DNA of 49,009 nt. It comes from Nocardia abscessus NBRC 100374 (GTDB taxonomy: Bacteria; Actinomycetota; Actinomycetes; Mycobacteriales; Mycobacteriaceae). Shown here piece after piece: positions 43,428-49,009 of the stretch. The number at the start of each line of letters is the position of its first letter. The first letter of the stretch is position 1. The translations under genes were made by a program, and so were the position numbers. The notes under the pieces are model-generated. The model saw only the letters and a list, made by a program, of their open reading frames with translations. It did no database searches and was not told the DNA's origin. The stretch is taken from positions 1 to 49,009 of the forward strand of contig NZ_BAFP01000122.1 of assembly GCF_000308455.1 (NCBI RefSeq), given 5' to 3'.

Positions 43428-43541
43428 CGTTGTTCGACCCGCTCGCCCGCGACCTCTACCCAGCACTGCGCATCCCATCTCGAATCGCCGAATCGGTTCT
43501 CCGCAGGGTAGTCCAGCCGACGGCCGCCGACCGCGCCGCCG

Positions 43542-44669
43542 CTAACGACCCAGCACCGCGAGCATGCCCGCGACGGCCCGTGGCCAGGTGAACTGCTCGG
43601 CGCGGCTGCGTGCGGCTCGGCGCCGGCCGGCCTGCGGCATGGCCAGCACGTCGCTGACCGCGCGCGCGAACGCGGAGGGATGGTCGGCGGCGACCGCGCC
43701 GCAGTCGGCGGTCACGATGTCGGCCAGCGCCGAGGATCGGCTCGCCACCACCGGCGTGCCCGCCGCGAGCGCTTCCAGCGCCGCGAGGCCGAAGGTCTCG
43801 TGCGGGCCGGGTGCCAGCGAGACATCCGCGGTGGCAAGCAGTTTGGCGACCATCGCGCGCTCGGAGATGAACCCGGTGAAATGCACGGCGGGCACCCCGC
43901 CCGGCAGCGGGGACAGCGCGCGAGCCCGCCGCTGCAGCGCGTCACGGCGCGGTCCGTCCCCGGCGACGACCAATCGCGCCTCGATCCCCGCCTCGCGCAA
44001 CGCGCCGACCGCCTCGATGCTGCGGTCCACCCGCTTCTCGACCGACAACCGGCCGCAGTGCACCAGCAGCGGATGACCTGGCACGCCGAGATCGGCGCGC
44101 AGCCTGCGATCGCGTCGATGCGGATTGAACAGGTCGAGGTCCACCCCGAGTGGGACCAACTCCACGTTCTCCGCGCCGATGCGCAGAAACTCTTCGCGGG
44201 CGAACTCGGTGGTGCACACGACCATGTCGTAGTCGGTGGCGGTGCGCCGGTTGGCCACGTCGGCGCAGCGGCGCGCCACCGGGCCGGGCAGCACCTGGCC
44301 CAGCAGCCGGTCGAGCCGCTCGTGCGAGATCATCACGCCGGTCACGTCGCGCCGCCGCGCCCAGCGACCGAAGCCGCGCAGCGTGAGCCGGTCGGACACC
44401 TCCAGCACGTCGGGACGCAAGCCGTTCAGGACGTCGGCCACCCGGCGTGGGTCCGCGGCACGGTAGCCCCCGGTCCCCGGGATGGCCAACGCGGGCAGCG
44501 TGATCCGCGCGACCCCGGTGGGCAGGATCTCCTCCGAGCGGCGCGGACCCGGCACGATCAGCACCACGTCGTGTCCGGCGGACACATACCCCTCACCCAG
44601 GTGGTGCAGCGCCGTGCGCAGCCCACCCGAACGCGGGCCGTAGAAGTTCGCCAGCTGAACTATGCGCAC
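43542..44669 (-). CDS. GT4 glycosyltransferase, PimC-like mannosyltransferase
   Basis: 375 residues from a GTG at 44669 (VRIVQLANFYGPRSGGLRTA). GT-B fold, GT4 family: EVSDRLTLRGFGRWAR, MISHERLDR, VPLGVDL, LLVHCGRLSVEKRVDRSIEA, and the EX7E donor motif HETFGLAALEAL. It closely resembles, from memory, the M. tuberculosis CDC1551 protein PimC, which adds mannose to phosphatidylinositol dimannoside. The precise acceptor here is inferred. It stands alone between an SDR and a c-di-GMP enzyme. Confidence 0.82.
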   Translation of the reverse strand: MRIVQLANFYGPRSGGLRTALHHLGEGYVSAGHDVVLIVPGPRRSEEILPTGVARITLPALAIPGTGGYRAADPRRVADVLNGLRPDVLEVSDRLTLRGFGRWARRRDVTGVMISHERLDRLLGQVLPGPVARRCADVANRRTATDYDMVVCTTEFAREEFLRIGAENVELVPLGVDLDLFNPHRRDRRLRADLGVPGHPLLVHCGRLSVEKRVDRSIEAVGALREAGIEARLVVAGDGPRRDALQRRARALSPLPGGVPAVHFTGFISERAMVAKLLATADVSLAPGPHETFGLAALEALAAGTPVVASRSSALADIVTADCGAVAADHPSAFARAVSDVLAMPQAGRRRAARSRAEQFTWPRAVAGMLAVLGR

Positions 44670-44762
44670 GTGGCCGATCGTGCAGCGGATCGGGTTACCC
44701 GCGCCCAACGGTGCGTGAACGGCCGTGAAAGAACCGGATAACCGGCGGCTGCGGCCGCGCTC

Positions 44763-46631
44763 TCAGTGTGCGGGCAGCCCGCGCCCGGCCCTCGGCAGAT
44801 CGAGGTCGAGCGGGATCCGGCCCGCGGCCAGATGCGCCTCGACCTGCTCGGCGGGCATCGGCTTCGCGATCAGGAAGCCCTGTGCGCGGTAGCAACCGAG
44901 GCCCACCAGCGTGCGCGCGGCGACCGCCGTCTCGACGCCCTCGCCGACCACGCCGAGCCCGAACGAGCCGGCCAGGCCGATGATGGACTTCACGATGGCC
45001 AGGTCGTCGGTGCTGGCGCCGAGCCGCTGCACGAACCCGCGATCGATCTTCACCGCGTCCACCGGCAGCGCCTTCAGATGCGACAGCGAGCTGTAGCCGG
45101 TACCGAAGTCGTCGATGGCGATCTGCACGCCCATCCGCTTCAGCCCGCGCAGCGTGACCTGGGTGCGGGCCAGATCCTGCACCACGACGTGCTCGGTGAT
45201 CTCCAGGCACACCGAGCTGCCGTCGATGCCGAACAGGCGCAGGATGTCCTCGATGCGCTCGACGAAATCCAAGCTGACCAGCTGCACCGGTGACACGTTG
45301 ATCCGCATCACCACGTTGCCCGCCAGCCCGCGGCGGCGCCATTCGGCGAACTGCGCGCACGCCGAGCGGATGACCCAGCGCCCCAGCTCACCGGCCAGGT
45401 TGGTGGCCTCGGCGACGGTGACGAACGCGGCGGGCGGCAGCAGGCCCCTGGTCGGATGCAGCCAGCGGACCAGCGCCTCCAACGCGACGATGCGGCCCGT
45501 GCGCAGGTCCACCTCGGGCTGGAAGTGCAGCAGCAGCGAGCCGTCCGACACCGCGCCGCGCAGATTGAGCTCCACGTCGTCTTGGAGTTCGAACTGAGCG
45601 CGCATGGTGTCGGTGAACACCGCGACGCCGTTGCCGCCACCCGATTTCGCCGACAGCAGTGCATGGTCGGCGCGGCGCAGCACATCGGCGACGGTGGTCT
45701 CACCGGGGAAGCCGAGCGCCACGCCGACGCTGGCGCCCCGGCTGACGGACTCGCCGCCGACGGTGACCCGCCGGGCGATCAACTGCTGGATGCGGTTGGC
45801 CTCGTATTCGGCGGCCACCGCGTCCATCGGCTTGGCCGGAACGATGACGAATTCGTCGCCACCCAGGCGGGCGATCATGTCGTTCGGGTCCAGGTTCTCC
45901 CGCAACCGCGTCGACAACGTGCGGATGAAGTTGTCCCCGGCGGTGTGACCGAGGAAGTCGTTGAGGGCTTTCAAGCGGTCCAGGTCGAGGAAGAAGGCGG
46001 CCACCGGGCCGGGGCTGCCGGAGCGTAATCGCTCCTCCATGTGCTCGAGCAGCGCGCGTCGATTCGCCAGACCGGTCAGGTCGTCGTGCAGCGCGATATA
46101 TCGGAGCCGCTCCTCCGCCACCACCCGCGCCTGTAGTTGCGCGAACAGCGCCGCGATGGCGGTGAGCACGTTGAGTTCGCGGTTGCTCCACTCGCGGTCG
46201 CCCGACTTGACGAACCCGAGCACGCCGGTCGGCTCGCCCCGCGACAGCAGCGGCACCGCCGCCGAGGTCACCCCGGCGATGCCGGACCCGCGGCGGACGG
46301 TCTCCTGGTAGTCGGCGAATTCCGGGGTCGGGCGCGCGACCATCGGCTCGGTGGCGTTCTCCAGCGCCCGGAACACCGGGTCGGCGCCGTCGAAGTAGAT
46401 CACGCCGAGCGGGTCCGGATCGGGCACGTTCTGCCGGTGCGGCCACTCCGCGATGAGCACGGTCGCTCGACGTTCGCGGTCGGTGTGTCGCACGTAGCTG
46501 AAATCGACGTCGAAGTACGCGACCAGTTGTGCGAGCACGCGTTCGGTGGCGGCGACCATGGTCGTGGCGTCCACACCCATGAGCTCAGAGGCGACCTGGG
46601 TCACCAACGAGTCGAGTGTCCGCCGTGGCAC
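44763..46631 (-). CDS. GAF-GGDEF-EAL cyclic-di-GMP enzyme, Rv1354c type
   Basis: 622 residues from the GTG at 46631, with GGAGA 5 nt upstream; a GTG at 46667 is in frame but would overlap the upstream gene. GAF domain at about 20-170. GGDEF domain with intact RLGGDEF (257-261) and no RxxD inhibition site before it. EAL domain from about 360 with EALVRW (385), RINVS, EITE, DDFGTG, KID, GEGVET and YRAQGF, all residues needed for hydrolysis. Thus it may both make and degrade c-di-GMP. Length equals M. tuberculosis Rv1354c (recall). It follows the E1-like fusion gene by 16 bp, in the same order as Rv1355c-Rv1354c. Confidence 0.93.
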   Translation of the reverse strand: MPRRTLDSLVTQVASELMGVDATTMVAATERVLAQLVAYFDVDFSYVRHTDRERRATVLIAEWPHRQNVPDPDPLGVIYFDGADPVFRALENATEPMVARPTPEFADYQETVRRGSGIAGVTSAAVPLLSRGEPTGVLGFVKSGDREWSNRELNVLTAIAALFAQLQARVVAEERLRYIALHDDLTGLANRRALLEHMEERLRSGSPGPVAAFFLDLDRLKALNDFLGHTAGDNFIRTLSTRLRENLDPNDMIARLGGDEFVIVPAKPMDAVAAEYEANRIQQLIARRVTVGGESVSRGASVGVALGFPGETTVADVLRRADHALLSAKSGGGNGVAVFTDTMRAQFELQDDVELNLRGAVSDGSLLLHFQPEVDLRTGRIVALEALVRWLHPTRGLLPPAAFVTVAEATNLAGELGRWVIRSACAQFAEWRRRGLAGNVVMRINVSPVQLVSLDFVERIEDILRLFGIDGSSVCLEITEHVVVQDLARTQVTLRGLKRMGVQIAIDDFGTGYSSLSHLKALPVDAVKIDRGFVQRLGASTDDLAIVKSIIGLAGSFGLGVVGEGVETAVAARTLVGLGCYRAQGFLIAKPMPAEQVEAHLAAGRIPLDLDLPRAGRGLPAH

Positions 46632-46647
46632 ATTGTCTCCGATCGCG

Positions 46648-48783
46648 CTAACTACTGGTGTCCACACCGAGCACCGGACGCCGCCTGCTGCGCACGGTGG
46701 CGGCGGAGGCGTAGCTCAGGCGAAGCACCAACGCCATGGTCTCATGCTCAGGCACTTCCAGCAGGTCCAGGAAACGGCCCTGAAGTGACGCTAGTGTATC
46801 CACGAAGTCGGGAGAAATCGCAGCAAGTTCCGCATGGCGTCGGGCGTAGAGATATACCGGAGAAATCGGTTGCACACACAATCCGAGGCGCTCGGCCCGC
46901 ACCCAAACCCGCGCGACGGCCGCGCCCGCCTCGGCATAGTCGGTCAATTGCGGGTCGGTCGCCTGGAAGGTGACCGCCAGAACGGCGGAGCTGGACCGCA
47001 CCCGGTCGGCGGTGTATTTCCCCAGCGCCGAGCCGCCCGACCAAGATCGTAACTGCGCCATGACGTCGGCGCGGGTGGTGATCTCGAACGCCGCCCATTC
47101 GTCGTCGGTCAACTCCAAGCTGCGGGCATCGATCCCGGTGTCCGGGTCGTCGTCCGGCCACCGAACTTCGGCGAGCATTTCCTCGTATAACCGGGGCGTG
47201 AGATAGCGAATGCGATCGGAATCCGCCAGCAAACACGCAGCTTCCTCAATGCCCAGCCGGGATACCACCGCGCGCACCCGCGCGCCTGCCGATTCGGCGA
47301 CCGCATCGAGCGCGTCGAGCACCCCGTCGGCCAGCCCGGCCCCGGTGCCGACCCTGCGGTTGCTCTCGCGGCGCAGGACAGCGGGATAGTCGGCGGCCAG
47401 ATCGGCACTGCGGGCGTTCCCCAGCCGCAAGCGGGCGAGAAGGCGACCGGACCCCGGCGCGCCCTCGACGAACTCGTGCGGGCCGAGAATCCCGTGCGCG
47501 GCCGCGGCGACCCGCGCGTTGTACACAGCCGCGCCGAGCGCGACGGCGCTGCCGCGATAGCCGATGTCCATCGCCGTGCTGTGCTCCGGCGCCAGCTCGA
47601 TCGAGATCTCACTTTCCCCGGCTCGCAGCGACCACGGCTGCATGTTTCCGCCGGACGGAGCCCGCTGCGCGCAGGCCAGGATGCTTTCGATCGGTCCGCC
47701 GGCGGGCTCGGGCGGGGCCTGCGCCCAGATCGGCTCGTCGTTCGGCGGCGGGTCGGCCAGCTCGTCGAGGTGCCGTTCCACGTCGACCCGGACGCGGCCG
47801 GAATCCAGCTTCGTCCCCAGTCCGATGCGGCGGACGGCGGCGACCACACCGGCGGCGCCGAGCGCGACGTCACCGGCCAGTTGCGGCCAGCTGGTCACCG
47901 TCTCGCCGACTTCGACCAGGCTCGCGCCCAGCCGCGGCGACAGCCCCGCGGCGCCGAGCAGCTTCACCACGAACGGCGCCTTCTCCCTGGAGGTGAGCCC
48001 GCGCAGATCCGCCGCGCGGATGTCGCCGAGTAGTCCGTGAAACGCCGGGCGCTCGGGTTCGAGATCGAAACGCTCGACGTCCAGCAAACCGCGGTCACTG
48101 GTCTCCATGAGCAACGGAATACGATGCCGAGCCGCCGCCTTCCTGATCACCAGCTTCATATCCAGCGAATCACATTCTTCGACGACGATCGCGAGACCGT
48201 CCAAGAAATCGTCCACCGAATTCTCGTCGACACCCGCTTCGAAGACCTGCACCGGCAGATAGGGATCCAACTCGGCAATACGGCGCGCGGTTGCCACCGC
48301 TTTGTTGACGCCGATATCGAACAGCGTTCCCGGGACCCGGTTCAGATTGGACAACTCGATTTCGTCGAGATCGGCCAAGCGTAATTCACCGCAAACGCCC
48401 TCGAGCGCGAGCAGATGCGCGATCGCATGCCCCGCGCTCTGCCCGATGATCCCGATGGTGCGTTCGGCGAGACGATCCTGTTCGGCTCTGGTCAGTTTGT
48501 TCCGATTGCGGTCCAGCCGAATCGCCCGGAAAGTTCGCGGCCCCGGCAATCCGACCACCGCGGCACGCCACGGGTAGTAGATCCAGCGATCCGCTTCGGG
48601 CCCCTCCGGAATGTCCGGCGCGGCAACCATTTTGCCGCGCTCGGCGCGCAACGACGCACGCAGGTCGAGGAATTCGATGTGCGGGTCCGCGCGCAGTGCG
48701 GCGAGTATCCGAGCGTCCTCCGGATCCGCCGGATCGAGGATCAGTGGCCGGTGGTCCGCCACTCGGGGCCGGTCATCGTCCAT
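46648..48783 (-). CDS. E1-like (ThiF) / nitroreductase fusion protein, Rv1355c/MoeY family
   Basis: 711 residues from the ATG at 48783; the frame is open to 48861, but the extra part is Arg/Ala-rich and a GGAGGG box precedes 48783. Residues 100-330 are an E1-like adenylation domain: GIIGQSAGHAIAHLLAL nucleotide loop, LADLDEIELSNLNR (Asp, Arg finger), NKA and EECDSLDMK. No zinc CxxC pair or obvious catalytic Cys. From about 380 a nitroreductase-like domain begins with ILACAQRAPSGGNMQPW. The fusion suggests adenylation coupled to flavin redox chemistry. A c-di-GMP enzyme follows 16 bp later. Substrate unknown; the molybdopterin role in the old name is not evident. Confidence 0.9.
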   Translation of the reverse strand: MDDDRPRVADHRPLILDPADPEDARILAALRADPHIEFLDLRASLRAERGKMVAAPDIPEGPEADRWIYYPWRAAVVGLPGPRTFRAIRLDRNRNKLTRAEQDRLAERTIGIIGQSAGHAIAHLLALEGVCGELRLADLDEIELSNLNRVPGTLFDIGVNKAVATARRIAELDPYLPVQVFEAGVDENSVDDFLDGLAIVVEECDSLDMKLVIRKAAARHRIPLLMETSDRGLLDVERFDLEPERPAFHGLLGDIRAADLRGLTSREKAPFVVKLLGAAGLSPRLGASLVEVGETVTSWPQLAGDVALGAAGVVAAVRRIGLGTKLDSGRVRVDVERHLDELADPPPNDEPIWAQAPPEPAGGPIESILACAQRAPSGGNMQPWSLRAGESEISIELAPEHSTAMDIGYRGSAVALGAAVYNARVAAAAHGILGPHEFVEGAPGSGRLLARLRLGNARSADLAADYPAVLRRESNRRVGTGAGLADGVLDALDAVAESAGARVRAVVSRLGIEEAACLLADSDRIRYLTPRLYEEMLAEVRWPDDDPDTGIDARSLELTDDEWAAFEITTRADVMAQLRSWSGGSALGKYTADRVRSSSAVLAVTFQATDPQLTDYAEAGAAVARVWVRAERLGLCVQPISPVYLYARRHAELAAISPDFVDTLASLQGRFLDLLEVPEHETMALVLRLSYASAATVRSRRRPVLGVDTSS

Positions 48784-49009
48784 GTCCGCGCCGACCCTCC
48801 GTCCCCCGGCCGATTCCGCACCGCGTGCCGGGCGCGGCCGCGGCGGGCAGGCCGAGCGCATCCTGTTCGGCCTGCGTGAGAGACCGCTGCGATTCCTCGG
48901 CGAATGCGGGGTAACTCCGAGTGTCCCACCACAGCGGGACGGTCCGGTAACGCTGGTCCGGATACGGCACCGCGGGAACGCGCTCGGCGGGCACAGCGCC
49001 GCACGCCTC
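48773..49009 (-). CDS. C-terminal end of an unidentified protein (cut by window edge)
   Basis: Open frame running in from the window edge with VPYPDQRYRTVPLWWDTRSY followed by PAFAEESQRSLTQAEQDALG, ending at 48773. Its stop overlaps the ATG of the E1-like fusion gene by 11 nt, suggesting coupling. Composition resembles a real protein, though an internal GTG at 48994 could make it a 73-residue gene. I do not recognise it; the other open frame on this stretch (48741-49004) looks like a shadow. Confidence 0.5.
   Translation of the reverse strand, partial: EACGAVPAERVPAVPYPDQRYRTVPLWWDTRSYPAFAEESQRSLTQAEQDALGLPAAAAPGTRCGIGRGTEGRRGHGR

Noticed and set aside
46648..48783. Azole-forming (TOMM) peptide biosynthesis cluster
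   Set aside because: E1-like and nitroreductase domains are present, but no YcaO cyclodehydratase or precursor peptide is visible in the window.
1..49009. Genomic island or mobile element
   Set aside because: No transposase, integrase, attachment repeat or base-composition break was seen; gene order follows the actinobacterial chromosomal backbone.

Overview
The window is a continuous, GC-rich chromosomal segment of a mycolic-acid-producing actinobacterium, most likely Nocardia or a close relative. The evidence is codon use, an ergothioneine (egt) cluster, an Rpf-domain protein, a PimC-type mannosyltransferase, an actinobacterial protein O-mannosyltransferase, and gene order. From memory, much of 1-42000 parallels the Mycobacterium tuberculosis Rv1001-Rv1020 neighbourhood: mfd, a TetR regulator, glmU, prs, rplY, pth, pks16, ispE, ksgA, rpfB, tatD, metG, rsmI, pmt and arcA. 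Accessory modules are inserted and two sub-blocks are inverted. I saw no insertion sequence, prophage, CRISPR array or rRNA gene; one tRNA gene is present.

Layout. 1-3546: 5' part of mfd, a small DUF1330 protein and two TetR regulators, one resembling butyrolactone receptors and preceded by an 18-bp direct repeat. 3855-8495: tRNA-Gln, the glmU-prs operon with a terminator, an acidic small protein, a Pro/Gly-rich DUF4190 membrane protein and a DUF2461 protein. 8517-14590: ergothioneine genes egtA-B-C-D on the minus strand, with a class V PLP enzyme (egtE candidate) divergent from egtA. 14624-18919: a TetR/acyltransferase divergent pair with three copies of one palindrome, a Pks16-type acyl-AMP ligase, and pth-rplY. 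19223-21752: release factor 3 and a SnoaL-like protein. 21850-25127: a DUF445 membrane protein flanked by two paralogues resembling DUF4393/Abi-alpha, around a divergent promoter that carries a palindrome. This is the least understood module and the best candidate for an undescribed system.

25124-31940: a TetR/SDR pair with matched operators, ispE, a luciferase-like monooxygenase divergent from an ABC-F ATPase across a pair of palindromes, a copper chaperone behind a CsoR-type site, and ksgA. 31990-38463: rpfB with a CRP-like site upstream, tatD, metG, a TetR regulator, an isocitrate lyase/PEP mutase family enzyme and rsmI. 38750-44669: protein O-mannosyltransferase, a short GntR regulator behind arginine deiminase, SoxR, an SDR and a PimC-like glycosyltransferase. 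44763-49009: a GAF-GGDEF-EAL cyclic-di-GMP enzyme, an E1-like/nitroreductase fusion of the Rv1355c (MoeY) type, and the tail of a further gene, all tightly packed on the minus strand.

Functionally the window joins core translation and envelope-precursor genes (glmU, prs, pth, rplY, prfC, ksgA, rsmI, metG, ispE) with redox and stress modules (ergothioneine, SoxR, copper chaperone) and several self-contained regulator/target pairs whose operators can be read directly from the sequence.
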